The notes under the pieces were generated by a model. The model was not told the origin of the DNA and did no database searches. It worked only from the letters and a program-made list of their open reading frames with translations. From contig CAXAMN010008546.1 in the NCBI GenBank assembly GCA_963970005.1, forward strand, positions 64,693 through 128,692: 64,000 nucleotides of DNA. The letters run 5' to 3'. The DNA is from Durusdinium trenchii (lineage: Eukaryota; Sar; Dinophyceae; Suessiales; Symbiodiniaceae). Position numbers and translations under genes: made by a program. Shown here one piece after another: positions 11,719 through 22,912 of this stretch; within the stretch, counting starts at the first letter, position 1, and each line of letters begins with the position of its first letter.

Positions 11719-12884
11719 TCCACACCCTTCGATGTTTATTCTCCTTCTTCCTGTGGTCTCACAAGCCAGGCGCGCTCGGTCGTGGTGCAGTGGCGCCCGG
11801 ATGCCGATCCCGTTCAGTACTGGGACCGTCCTGGAACCTCCAAATACCTTGCAGGGCCTTGGAGGCGCCACAACAGCAATCGTTCCTGAACAAGATGGTG
11901 TGTGATGGGATTTGCATGTTCATTCTCCTTGAAAGACCGTTTGGGAGTGCACTTTGGGCTCGTTGTTGTTGATGGCGCTCGGCCGGAGCCGTCCGACCAA
12001 CCAAGGGTGGATAGCATGTGCCAGCGCATCGCAGCATAGCGCGCCCATCAACCCCCCATGCATACAGTCACTCCTCGCCTAGTAAGAACCACAAAAACTC
12101 TATACAAACTCCATGTAACTACGGCCTATCCATGGCCCTACTAAGACTGAGGCTCTCAGATCATTGGCTCTCCATTCACCAAGTGGTTGACCCTTCGACC
12201 TTCACCACCCTTCCAACTCCCCGCGCCCCGCCTCGCCCGCCCACTGGGCCGAGCGCCCGCATCGCCCAGGCGGCGACGTGGCACTGCTGCCGCGGGGCGG
12301 CGCCTTAGGCCGAGACGGAACGACTGGAGGGGCGACGGGAGACCTCCGGCCCGTCGGAAGCGTGCGGAACTCGAGGAGTTTGGAAGGTTTTCCCACGGTT
12401 CCAACGGTGAAACGAGGACGTGTGGGGCCATTCAAACTGAGGTAGTTTGAAGGCATTGAAGTATATACGGTGATATACGCACGATTAAGATGGAAGCTGA
12501 ACAAAGGACCTTTAGAAGACGAGCTTCCTCCACGAACCCAGTGGTTTTCAGGTGCCATGGGGGGTCTTTTGCTTACGACCTTCTTGTCCATCAGTAGGAG
12601 AAACTCAGAAGGTCCTTTTGCCCTTCTCCAATGTTTATTTACATGTATCACAATTACATGTACAATTACATATATAGTATACATAATGTTCTGCCAGAAG
12701 GCACTTACTCTGGGGTGACCATGTGGAGGCTCTGAGGGAGAGTTTGATGTCATTTTCTGAGAGAAAGCAAAACAGTTGCATATACAAATTAGCCCAGCTG
12801 GAGACCCCAATAGCAAGATACAAACCGGGGCAAAAAGAAAAATCTGGAAACAGCTGCTGTTTTCAACACATCGACCATCTCTTC
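11719..12884. other. No well-supported gene
   Basis: A short + strand stretch near 11768-11855 (SVVVQWRPDADPVQYWDRPG) is coding-like but unbounded. The 239-codon - strand frame across 12202-12921 shows no domain and is probably chance. Confidence 0.3.
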
Positions 12885-14486
12885 CTTGGACACCATCATC
12901 ACATAACCGGGACACCGTCACAAAATGACCAGGGCACCATCAAAACATGACCGAGACACCGTCACAACATGATTGGGACACCATCACAACATAACCGGGA
13001 CACCATCACAAGGTGACCGGGAAACCAGCATGACATGACGGGGACACCATCACAACATGACCGGGACACTATCACAACATGACCAGGGCACCATCAAAAC
13101 ATGAACGAGACACCGTCACGACGTGATTGGGACACCATCACAACATAACCAGGACACCATCACAAGGTGACCGGGACACCAGCATGACATGACGGGGACA
13201 CCATCACAACATGACCGGGACACTATCACAACATTACCGGGACACCGTCACATGACCCGGACACCATCAAAACATAACCGGCACACCGCCAAAACATGAC
13301 CAGGACACCATCACAACATGACCGGGACACCATCAAAACATGACCGGGACACCGTCACAACATGAGCGAGACACCATCACAACATGACTGGGACACCGTC
13401 ACAACATGACTGGGACACAATCACAACATGACCGGGACACCATCACAAGGTGACCGGGACACCAACATGACATGACGGGAAAACCATCCCAAGATGACCA
13501 GGACACCATCACAACATGACCGGGACACCGTCACATGACCCGGACACCATCAAAACATAACCGGCACACCGCCAAAACATGACCAGGACACCATCACAAC
13601 AGGACCGGGACACCATCAAAACATGACCGGGACACCGTCACAACACGACCGGGACACCATCAAAACATGACCGGGACACCATCACAACATGACCGGGACA
13701 CCATCAAAACATGACCGGGACACCATCAAAACAGGACCGGGACACCATCACAACATGACCGCGCCACACTCACATGATCGGGACACCATCAAAACATGAC
13801 CGGGACACCGTCACAACATGACTGGGACACAATCACAACATGACCGGGACACCATCACAAGGTGACCGGGACACCAACATGACATGATGGGAATACCATC
13901 ACAAGATGACCAGGACACCATCACAACATGACCGGGACACCGTCACATGACCCGGACACCATCAAAACATAACCGGCACACCGCCAAAACATGACCAGGA
14001 CACCATCACAACAGGACCGGGACACCATCACATGACCGGGACACCGTCACAACACGACCGGGACACCATCAAAACATGACCGGGACACCATCACAACATG
14101 ACCGGGACACCATCAAAACATGACCGGGACACCATCAAAACAGGACCGGGACATCATCACAACATGACTGGGACACAATAAAAACATGATCGGGACACCA
14201 TCACAACATGACCGCGCCACCATCACATGATCGGGACACCATCAAAACATGACCGGGACACCGTCACAACACGACCGGGACACCATCAAAACATGCCCGG
14301 GACACCATCACAACATGACCGGCACACCATCACAACATGACCGGGACACCATCAAAACAGGACCGGGACACCATCACAACATGACTGGGTCACAATCAAA
14401 ACATGATCGGGGCACCATCAAAACATGACCGGGACACCAGCATCACATGACCCGGACGCCATCAAAACATGACCGGGACACCATCC
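12885..14486. repeat. 22-bp minisatellite array, about 70 units
   Basis: The unit is CATGACCGGGACACCATCACAA with point variants (ATCAAAAC, GTCACAAC, ACAGGACC). Distinct variant blocks recur: AAGGTGACCGGGAMACCA at about 13006, 13162, 13444 and 13856, and GTCACATGACCCGGACACCA at about 13248, 13530 and 13949. Higher-order blocks of about 155 to 415 bp have therefore been copied. Its end grades into GC-rich single-copy sequence at 14486. Confidence 0.95.
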
Positions 14487-16301
14487 GCCCACCAGCTCTG
14501 ACGGTGACCCGACGGCGCCCGTCCGCCTATTAGTTTTGCAAGACCCCATAGCATGGCTATTGGGGAAAAATGAGACAAGCACGCAACGAGTTACATCCTC
14601 AAAGCAACCACTGGGATATATGCTTAATTATGCTGCATGCATGATAAGTCATAGGTATCATATGGACATTACTTTGTGGATCTTTGTGGTGGATATGGCT
14701 ATTAAATGCATCAATTTGACCATGGTTGATGACATGTCATGGGCATCAGCACCTTGGTCGACCTTGGTGCTGTTCCCATTTTCTGGTCCACCAACCAGTC
14801 AAAGCAAGGCGACGTGTTCACCACCTGGGTTCCGTGCTTCGTGTAGCACCTTGGCTCCTGCACGACCCTCGATCAAAGCAACACCGCTTGCGTCGTTACA
14901 GGCTCCGAGTGGGATGCCTTGGCCGACCTGAAGGCAGAACCGGTCGGGTGAGGCGCACCATGTGGGCAAAAGGTGCATTGGCTTGATTGACCTCACATCA
15001 CTTGAATGAGGAGTTCATCATTTTGGCGCAGAAACTGGGTCATTGAACTCGATGGCGGCAAGCGAAGAACAAGCAGCCGCCGCTGAGTAGGGTGTGTATT
15101 ATCTCCCTATAGAACAGGACACATTGGATCACCGTTGCTTTGGAGGGGCAGGCAGCAGTTTCTGCAAAGTCCACTCTGAGCTCTCCTCATGGTTTGATTC
15201 CTTGAAGAATTGATCCAGCCGGCACCTGAAAACAATTGAATTATTGCTTTTTGTTTGCACCAGCATTATCCTTTGTGTGCTTTCCATGGTTTGTTTCGTC
15301 CATGAACCTTTTGGTACCGCCAAGTCTAAGGGCCAACTTGTCAGCAAAATGTTCAGTGCTTCTTGCGATCGGGACCCATGCATAGTCTCACAACCCCTGC
15401 CCAAAGGAAACAACACACCAACCGCTGTGGTTTGACTTGGCCAGGCGCTTCCCGCTGGCCTGTCGGTATTCTTAGTCTGGAAGCTTCTTTCGTGCACGCG
15501 CAAGAACGACAGAGGGTGTCCAAGCAAGCCACAACAGAGACGGAGCAAGAGGAACCATATATATAATGACCAGCCAGGATTCTACGAACCATGATTGTTG
15601 TTCCATGGTTGTTCCTTTACATGCAATTCGCTCTTTGTACAGGCACAATGTCAACAATGATGTTCTGAGCATCAACAATTCATCATGGTTTCATGGATTT
15701 TTTGGACTCAATGCATTGGGATTGAACAACCCAAACAACAAAGAAAGAACCAACCGACCTCAGTTGCTTCTTCTTGCCCTTCCACCAGCGTCTTCCATCT
15801 AGGTGGGAATCCATGCGGGATGCCTTGGGCGCTCGCCTGCTGGCACGGCAACAGGACGTCACGACCAACTTGTTGAAACGGTGTTTTCCGGGTGAAACCA
15901 CCCTGGTCCAGCTTTTTGTTTGTTGTAAATGCATGTCCCCGGTTGATTTTATCATTAAAGAAATTAAACAACACTCTCCATGTAAAGCCTCTGCATGCAT
16001 ATCAAAGGGTCATGTTTCAACTGATGTTTCAACACGGGTCCTTCTGCATCGGCATTATTGTTTCAACGAGCGTTTGGGATAAACACGTCACAGTATATGT
16101 CCCGTATGGAGATTGAGATATTTGTTCAACTAGGGAGGTGGATTTATGAAGAGTCGTTACTTCTTCGGTTGCCTTTTGGTTTGGGCAAGAAAAAGGGCAA
16201 GTTTGACCTCTGGTGTCCAAGCCTGGAGGTTGGGAGTTGAGTAGATTTGGTCCATGTGCAGTTTTGTCCTTTGCTGAGAACACACTGGGTATCAGGGGAA
16301 G
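14487..16301. other. No well-supported gene
   Basis: A + strand patch at about 14752-14940 (IFWSTNQSKQGDVFTTWVP, then GSEWDALADLKAEPVG) is coding-like but interrupted by a stop between its halves. It could be two exons or a relic. The rest has no support. Confidence 0.3.
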
Positions 16302-16598
16302 ATGAAATGGCTCGGGGGTGGTAGGTGTGCCGGTTTTTTTTGGTGGGTCGTGTCTAGGAGGACATCAGGCATCAAGATTAAACAAAAACAGAACGGGTAC
16401 GAAGTCAAGAGATTTGGAACGAATCGGAGGAGATCCGTGTCGACGATGAGGTGCGTGGAGGAAATGTCCAGGCGCGGTGGATTGGTTGGTGCGCGGCTCG
16501 GTGCGCGGCGCGGTGCCCTCGGTGAACCGGAAGGAGCTGGGAAGAAACGACGCCATGGAGTTCAGCCAAGTTGCTGGCTGGTAGATTGGTTGATATAG
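16302..16598 (+). CDS. Candidate ORF, basic protein
   Basis: Ninety-eight codons with a basic middle part (YEVKRFGTNRRRSVSTMRC, then GEPEGAGKKRRHGVQ). No family recognised. Arg/Gly richness may simply reflect local GC content. Confidence 0.25.
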   Translation: MKWLGGGRCAGFFWWVVSRRTSGIKIKQKQNGYEVKRFGTNRRRSVSTMRCVEEMSRRGGLVGARLGARRGALGEPEGAGKKRRHGVQPSCWLVDWLI

Positions 16599-17669
16599 GA
16601 AATGAGGGACAAGCGTTCTATGGAATTCTACATATGATAACTAATTTCATACTAGCCAATTGCTACTAAGGATGCGGAATGACTATATAACTCCTTCTGC
16701 AACCTTTGGGCTACAGTTATCCTTTTACCCAACAACAAGTCATGGGCAACAGCCCTTTCTTCGAAACGTCCTTCCATGTCCTTCCATTAAGATAGTACCA
16801 ATATGGGAAGCAATGCTGGATTTGTTCGTTTCCCGAGCCTTCGGGTCGTTCATTTTCGCGAATCCACCGGACTGGAAGGGGCACGGGGCACGCTTTTGGT
16901 CAACCAGAGCACCATGGAACGGGCGAAGTGCGACGAGAACCGACGTCCTCATCAGGTTTTAGCAGGCAGCGGTAGCCCCTGGGTCGTGGTGTCGGGCACT
17001 CAGAGTGCTTTTTCAAGGTCTCATGTGGGGCGGTGTTTGGATTCCCCGGCTTTTGTGCTGGCTGCACGGAGCCCAAGGAGCCTTCCGACGTCCAAAATCG
17101 TCCTCGTCTCCTGAGGCCAGGGCCCCGCGGCGTCCGCTACAGCTTTGTTCCTTGCCGGGCCAGGGCTATGGCGGGGCTAGGGATCGGGTGGAAGAGGGGG
17201 GAAGATGCGAGGGACGTTGGGATTGTTTTTTGAGCCGCGGAAGAGGTAACAGTCATGCAAAACCCGTTGTGAGCGTGACATCAGGCAGCGGTGGACTTTG
17301 GAGGAGGTCCTCGGAGTTCTGATACCCTAGCAGCTAGGAAGGTTGATGGATCTCAGGCAGTGTTTACACTGCTTGAAACGGCCGCGAAAGGTTGGCAGTG
17401 GCCGTTTCTCGTTCCACGCACCGAGGACATCACGAAATGTATGTTCTCCGAGGGCAACGTGTGGGGCCCTGGCTGCAGAAAGCTTGGCGGTGGATGTCTC
17501 CGGACGCATCGTTTTCATGATTCTGGTCCAAACAGTTGCGCTTTAAAGTCAGCTAGGCAGCCAGGCAATGACACTAGCTTCCTTTATTTCATAGCAGCCC
17601 CTTAGAGGTTCTCAAACCAATTTGGACTAGAAACCCGCTGACTGTCCACCCGGTCGCATCTGATAGCAG

Positions 17670-17924
17670 GTGTTGCGATCAACCGCGGCCTACGCCTCTC
17701 AGGCAGCCGAGAAAGAACGCGTCGCAGCTTGGCCAGTCCAGGGCGAAACCATTCTGGACATGTACGCAGGTGCTCCAGCTGGGCGCGTCGCAATCGAGGG
17801 TGATGGACGTGGAGGAGGGCGGAAGAAGATTAAAGCAATGCGACCACCACCGTGGCCGGCGCAGTCAGAGACTGCCATACGCATGTTCCGGTGGCATTTC
17901 TCGCATGTCATGGACCTGAGTTGA
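17670..17924 (+). CDS. Candidate exon, function unknown
   Basis: Codes AAEKERVAAWPVQGETILDM and RKKIKAMRPPPWPAQSETAI, with two AWPVQGET/PWPAQSET-like segments that may be an internal repeat. Ends in TGA. A - strand frame overlaps. Confidence 0.3.
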   Translation: MLRSTAAYASQAAEKERVAAWPVQGETILDMYAGAPAGRVAIEGDGRGGGRKKIKAMRPPPWPAQSETAIRMFRWHFSHVMDLS

Positions 17925-19533
17925 CCTGAGTTCCAGTGTCAACTTCCACTGGAAGTAAAAACCACCAGATTCACTTGCACTGCCATGAATCTGCATTGGG
18001 TTGAAACTTGCTTGTTGAAACCATGCCACTCTCACTTAAAGTTCCTCCAAGAGCAGCTTGCCGCTTGCCTCATTCTGATCCTTCCCTTACCTGCTGAAAT
18101 AAATGTACAACAAACGTGGGACACCCTGCTTCGACCATCTGGCCATATCACCCTTCACTGCTGGTCACGTGACCCCAGCGGCAGGTATTGGTTTTTGGAC
18201 TCTTCCCTTGTTGGCCGCTGGTGCCTGGAGCCTCAGTCCTCCGCCGGTGGTCAGGGCGCCGGAGGCGCTGGAGCCTGGAGTTCCGTGGATTCGCAGCTGA
18301 TTCTTCCCAAAAGGAAATCGCTGCCAAGAACTTCAAATCAGCAGCCAGGCGGCGGCCAGCCTTGTGTTTCCCAGAAGTTGAAGGCCAAGTCACTGGTGAC
18401 GTGATGGTCAGACTGGTGGTGGCACAAGCTGCTGCTTTATGTACTTTCTATTTCTCAAATTTGTCCCAGAGAAGAACAGAGAAACACCTTCAGCTGGGTG
18501 TGAATGCTAGTTAACATATGTTATATAACATGTTTCTTTGAGGAACGCACTGCTCTGACCATTTCCACTCTTTGTGTTCGCTCCACTGGAGGTCATGGGT
18601 TTGACCCACGGAGGTCTGTGACACGTCACCTGGGCGTCGCCGGTCACCTGGGCGTCAGCGAGACGGGCGTCGCCTCTCGAACTCAGGCTGAGCACGTCTT
18701 CGCGTGCGAGTGGAACCCTCACGCGCTGGAAGGCGGGCCCGGAGCGACCGGGGGCTGCCGGCGTCGGTGCGTGGAAAACCGCACACGGAAGAGGGACACC
18801 TTCCGCACACGTGCGCGAAGCGTCAGAGCTGGCCCCCTGGAGTTCAGGGGTGATGGGATCATCCATTCAGAAGACAGCATGATCCTGAGGAGCGGAATGT
18901 AGAACTACCTTCGTGGCGTTTGTCGCGTTCACGCAGGGGAAAGCTCCCGACGCTTTTCTTTTTGGGCGCGGGAAACAGACGTCGTTTGACTCTTGACTGA
19001 TAAAAATGATGAAACAGCTAGGAAGTGTTCGGTGTTAGTTACTGTTAGTTTGTTCCTTCAGCCCGAAAAGCCCACTCCTTCCGCCGTTAGTTACACGGTC
19101 AGGCCTCCGAGAAGGTTTGCGTCTCCTGGGCGCTCCGGGTTCCTGTGAGGCGCGTGGGGGGGGGGTTCGCAGGGTGCTGTATTTCCCGCGCCGGGGTTCT
19201 GGGGTGGTGGGATTGGTGTTTTCAGAGAGGAGTCGGAGGTGATTTGGCTGGATGTTCTAAGGTGAGTCATGGTGAGTCTCTCTTTTTGTTGGAGAGTTTC
19301 TAAGTGTATAATAACAGTTTCTGACATCATGTAATTAGTGCTGTGTGTACGAGGGGCTGTGTGAGGCGGTTTAGTGGGCCGGTGATCTCTTTTGCACGAT
19401 GTTTGCTTGAGAACTTCCTAGAATTCCCTCGCAAAGTCATATCACCCTGACAGACCTGTGTAATCCACCCAGTTTTTGGGTTGCCAATGGCAGTTTTTCA
19501 ATGTTTTTCAATGGTTTTTGAGTTGAACCGCGT
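17925..19533. other. No well-supported gene
   Basis: Competing open frames on both strands at 18188-18514 and 18504-18902 in GC-rich sequence; none has a recognisable motif. Confidence 0.25.
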
Positions 19534-19731
19534 TTGCCTCATGGGTCAACCGCGGCGCCAAACACGAAGCCTCCCGATGTCGGTCACGAGAGGTCCTTGC
19601 TGGGGACAACCGCCGAGACGAGGTCTGCCCCGAAATCTGGGTCGGAACGGCCGGAGCAGGTGTCTCACCGGACGAAAGGGGATTTGAACTTATCAGGAGA
19701 TGTTATCCTTTTTCATCATCTTTCTATATGA
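19534..19731 (+). CDS. Candidate ORF, function unknown
   Basis: Sixty-five codons (STAAPNTKPPDVGHERSLLG, then TETRSAPKSGSERPEQVSHR-like composition). A second + frame is open in parallel. Low support. Confidence 0.2.
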   Translation: MPHGSTAAPNTKPPDVGHERSLLGTTAETRSAPKSGSERPEQVSHRTKGDLNLSGDVILFHHLSI

Positions 19732-20224
19732 GAATTGGTTTGCCTTCGTGGAACAGGGTCAAGGAACCTTTATGATGCATTCTCTAGGCGTCAGCAGAAG
19801 GGTTGGGAGCCTCCTGGCAAACAAATCCGAAGTTCATGGCCTGTGCAGTATTTTTTTTGTGCTGGCTGGATTTGCTGATGCATGTTCGCGTTTGTGCTTT
19901 CGGGGTTGAAGAACAAAGGGTGCTCTCCCTGGAACTAATAGGAAAGTGGAAAACATTGGAAAACCCCCGTTTTTGGTATTGGGAAAATGGTCTGCCAAGA
20001 GGCCATACCATCCACTTCCATGTTAGTTTCAGGGAGTGCGGTTCGGGGAACAGCGAATGAGCAGCTCACGGGGGCTGTTCGGTTTGCCCCTTTTAAACAG
20101 GGAGCTTTCAGGAGCTAAAACGGAGCATGTCCCTTCCAAAAACAGCTTCATGGTGTGGCATTGATAGCTGAGCGTATCACGCTCAGGTCCACGTGGCTTG
20201 AGAGTGCAAGTTGAAGTGATCAAG

Positions 20225-20334
20225 CCCTATGGATCCACTGCCACCGAACCAGGTCGGTACGGTGAGCAGGGAGACTATTTATGTAGGCGCCAGGTCCAAT
20301 TACCTTCTGAGAGGGTGGCAGTGGATCCATAGGG
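20225..20334. repeat. MITE-like element with perfect 21-bp terminal inverted repeats
   Basis: The 21 bases starting CCCTATGGATCC at 20225-20245 are exactly inverted at 20314-20334. The 110-bp unit has no coding capacity. No clear target duplication was found. Confidence 0.8.
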
Positions 20335-20338
20335 AGGG

Positions 20339-20698
20339 TTGATGTTTGTTCAGATTGCTGGGGAAGAAGTTCCTGACGCAGCGTTCATTAGAGCCCATTC
20401 CAAGTCAGGATTGATCATTGATCATGGTCCGGCATCCCATACTGCCAGTCTCTCATGGGCAAGCCCAGTGGATGACCCCTTTTCGTTTAATGAAGGTGAC
20501 TTGGCCAGGCATGCAAGACATACATCCAAGACTCCCTCAACTGTTCCTGATCGCGGCATGGGCAGTTTTGTCCCGTTGTGTCCCGTTTTGCCGTGTGATT
20601 CCAGAAGCATTTGGCGTCCTGCGAACAAGATGTTCTTACAATTTTCTATTATTCCCCAGATAGCGAAGCTATGGGGTTCTTACTTCAAACAACAATGA
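20339..20698 (+). CDS. Candidate ORF, function unknown (119 aa)
   Basis: Begins at ATG 20340 just after the inverted-repeat element. Codes IAGEEVPDAAFIRAHSKSG and FNEGDLARHARHTSKTPS. Its end runs into the tandem duplication at 20668, so the last codons are probably not genuine. Confidence 0.3.
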   Translation: MMFVQIAGEEVPDAAFIRAHSKSGLIIDHGPASHTASLSWASPVDDPFSFNEGDLARHARHTSKTPSTVPDRGMGSFVPLCPVLPCDSRSIWRPANKMFLQFSIIPQIAKLWGSYFKQQ

Positions 20699-20799
20699 GT
20701 TGCCCGTGCACGCTTTCGAAACAGGTTGCTGGTGCTATGGGGTTCTTACTTCAAACAACAATGAGTTGCCCGTGCACGCTTTCGAAACAGGTTGCCGGG
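20668..20799. repeat. 66-bp direct duplication
   Basis: The block from GCTATGGGGTTCTTACTTCA to CTTTCGAAACAGGTTGC occurs at 20668 and again at 20734 with no differences seen. A diverged copy (GCTATGGGGTTCTTGCGCG) occurs near 23145, again just before a GGTGCT minisatellite. Confidence 0.85.
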
Positions 20800-20912
20800 T
20801 GCCGGTGCTGGTGTTGGTGCTGTGAGCTGGCTGTGCACGTGGTGGAGACAGGTTGCTGGTGCTGTGCCGGGTGCCGGTGCTGTGAGGTGGCTGTGCACGT
20901 GGTGCCTGGTTG
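20790..20912. repeat. GGTGCT-rich minisatellite, copy 1
   Basis: Alternating GGTGCTGGTGCTGTGAGCTG and GTGCACGTGGTGGAGACAGG blocks. It is shared with 22405-22690 and 23172-23330. Confidence 0.8.
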
Positions 20913-21560
20913 CTGGAGAACTTTTGTGAAGGAGGACTTGATTGCACCCACTGCGTGGCCTTGGCGGAATCCGTGTTTGGGTGTACCGGATGTTCGCAAG
21001 GAAAGACACATCGACCAGGGTGCAGTCTAGGCAAGAAGTGGTCTCTTGTGGAGCCGGATTTGAAGCCCGCCTACTACCAGATCTGTGCGCATGAGGGCGT
21101 GGAAAAAGCGACTGCCTGGCTCAATCAAGCAAAAGCGAAGAAAGCCGGGAGGAACGATGCCATGAAAGACCTGGCAGCTGCGCTCAAGAAGGAGGAGGAA
21201 GCAACCGCCAAAAAGGCGGAACTGCACACGCTCAAGGGCATCAAGGCGGCAGAGTGCAAGAAGCACCTGGAGAACTCACCCCATGCTCATTTGGTGAAAA
21301 AGGCCAAGTTCTGCGCCAGTCCAGCGGCCTATCCTCATGGGGATCCATGCCCTGAGTGCGAGAAGCATGGGCGAGAAGGAAAAATCGAGCAAAAGGTCAG
21401 CAAAGATGGAAAGCCATATGCCGCATGTTCCACGTTCACTCCAGGTGCCAAAAAAGCAAATTTGCGGCTTCTTCAGGAACTTGATGGAATGAATGATTTG
21501 GCTTACAATACAGGTGGTTGGCGCAACCTACTTGGTGGAGAGCGGGTTCTTGCAAGGTGA
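20910..21560 (+). CDS. Lys/Ala-rich protein with a Cys4 zinc module (216 aa as ORF)
   Basis: The first 30 or so codons overlap minisatellite-derived sequence, and the convincing part starts near 21050. It codes KPAYYQICAHEGVEKATAWL, a strongly helical Lys/Ala/Glu segment likely to form a coiled coil, then CPECEKHGREGKIEQKV followed by GKPYAACS. That Cys pattern resembles a topoisomerase-type C4 zinc finger (CxxC, about 18 residues, then one visible Cys of the second pair). Ends KANLRLLQELDGMNDLAYNT and LGGERVLAR before TGA. It may be an exon, since acceptors lie upstream. Function unknown; nucleic-acid binding is a guess from the zinc module. Confidence 0.5.
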   Translation: MLENFCEGGLDCTHCVALAESVFGCTGCSQGKTHRPGCSLGKKWSLVEPDLKPAYYQICAHEGVEKATAWLNQAKAKKAGRNDAMKDLAAALKKEEEATAKKAELHTLKGIKAAECKKHLENSPHAHLVKKAKFCASPAAYPHGDPCPECEKHGREGKIEQKVSKDGKPYAACSTFTPGAKKANLRLLQELDGMNDLAYNTGGWRNLLGGERVLAR

Positions 21561-21599
21561 AGATTTGCAGGACTTGAGGTCGAGATGTCACATTCCTCC

Positions 21600-22012
21600 C
21601 TCAAGCATGTGACATCGGCTGAAAAAAGAAGTAGAATTTCCTGAAAAAAAGAAGTAGAATTTCAATCTATAACAATCAATTTGAAATTATAAATGAGTTT
21701 TCTATTACAGACAACTAGATAAATAATGTTTGAACTATAGATTTTTGTTTTTACTAAATGGCTGTTTAAGTGAACACATATTTTCTTAGTCAAGTTTAGT
21801 AGGAGTTAGGGTTCAGTAGGGTTTAGGGTTTAGTAGGGTTTAGGGTTTAGTAAGGTTTAGGGTTTAGAGTTCCCCAACACAGTTGGCACCCTAGTCAACC
21901 CCCCTCCTACAAACAACGTTCAACAACTTCTCCCCAACAACAAAAAGGGGATTCGCCCTAAGCTTCAACCCTTCCAAAGGGTAAAATTACCCTTTGGAAG
22001 TGTTATGCAAAA
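21600..22012. other. AT-rich spacer without genes
   Basis: Low-GC sequence around the telomere-like tract, in sharp contrast to the GC-rich minisatellites on both sides. A self-complementary ACCCTTTGGAAGTG / CTTCCAAAGGGT hairpin lies at about 21968-22002. No open frame of note. Confidence 0.5.
21794..21869. repeat. Interstitial telomere-like tract (TTTAGGG)
   Basis: GGGTTTAGGGTTTAG units interspersed with TAGTAGGG, about nine TTTAGG cores in 76 bp. TTTAGGG is the telomere unit reported for dinoflagellates. The tract is internal and degenerate, so it is not a chromosome end here. Confidence 0.8.
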
Positions 22013-22405
22013 GTATTTATAGAAGATCGGTGTAAAAAAGCAAAATTGCAAAAATAATGCAATTTTAAGTGCAAAGTTTGCTATAGAAGGCAATTTTAGA
22101 GGCACAATTGTCCGCAGAAGCGAAAATTTTAAAGGCAAACTTATCTACAGAAGACAATTTTAAAGGCAAAATGATTTACAAAACGCAGATTTAAAGGCAA
22201 AATTGCCTGCAGAAGACAATTTTACACGCAAAATTGTTTATAGAAGACAACTTTAAGGGCAATTCAAAAGCAACATTGTTTACGAAAGACACATTTAACG
22301 ATAAAATTGTCTACAGGAGTGTTACAGGAGATAGCTTTAAAGGCAAAAATTGTCGACAGAAGGCACTTTTAAGGTCAAAATGGTCTACAGAATGCAATTT
22401 TAACG
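22013..22405. repeat. Degenerate AT-rich tandem repeat of about 31 bp
   Basis: The consensus is close to CTACAGAAGACAATTTTAAA followed by GGCAAAATTGT. About 12 diverged units are recognisable from their GAAGACAATTTTAAAGGCAAA cores, for example near 22152, 22212 and 22243. Confidence 0.75.
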
Positions 22406-22690
22406 GTTGCTGGTGCTGGGTGCTGGTGCCGGGTGCCGGGTGCCGGTGCTGGTGCTGGTGCTGTGAGCTGGCTGTGCANNNNNNNNNNGGTGCCGGGTGC
22501 CGGTGCTGGTGCTGGTGCTGTGAGCTGGCTGTGCACGTGGTGGAGACAGGTTGCTGGTGCTGGGCGCTGGCAGTGCGCGTGGTAGAGACAGCGGGTGCCG
22601 GTGCTGTGGCTGGCTGTGCGCGTGGTGGAGACTGGGTGCCGGGTGCTGGGTATACCGGTGGTGGGTGCTGGGTGCCGTGAGCTGGCGTGT
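22405..22690. repeat. GGTGCT-rich minisatellite, copy 2, containing an N gap
   Basis: GGTGCCGGGTGCCGGTGCTG units with GTGAGCTGGCTGTGCACGTG spacers. The same spacer words occur in copies 1 and 3. Open frames here (Cys/Trp-rich or His/Ser/Pro-rich) are products of the repeat. Confidence 0.85.
22479..22488. other. Assembly gap, 10 N
   Basis: The 47 nt before the gap (22432-22478) match the 47 nt after it (22489-22535), as at the other two gaps. Confidence 0.85.
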
Positions 22691-22912
22691 CGGTGCTGGT
22701 GCCCGGGTAACAAACCGCCGCTTGCAGCAGTGAAGGGCGACCAAGCGCCGCTTCTGACAAGGAAGTGCCAGCAGTCATGGGCCGCATGAACTTATGCACG
22801 CAACATTGTTGTCGCTTGGGCGTTCTTTGTCTACTAGCGCTGTGAGGTATTTACACTCTTCAGGTTCTGCTTTGGTCGACAGCTGCGTCAGGCTTTCAAC
22901 CGACCATTCACT

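Noticed and set aside
12202-12921. 239-codon - strand open frame
   Set aside because: No domain, runs through unrelated sequence types and into the edge of the minisatellite; composition changes along its length. Probably chance in GC-rich DNA.
12885-14486. CRISPR-like array
   Set aside because: Units are contiguous 22-bp repeats without unique spacers, and no cas genes are present; it is a minisatellite.
18590-18625. tRNA-like T-arm (GGTTTGACCC)
   Set aside because: No cloverleaf or acceptor stem could be built around it; other GTTCGA sites also failed.
22234-22799. Cys/Trp-rich (+) and His/Ser/Pro-rich (-) proteins
   Set aside because: Products of the GGTGCT minisatellite and read across an N gap whose edges are duplicated.
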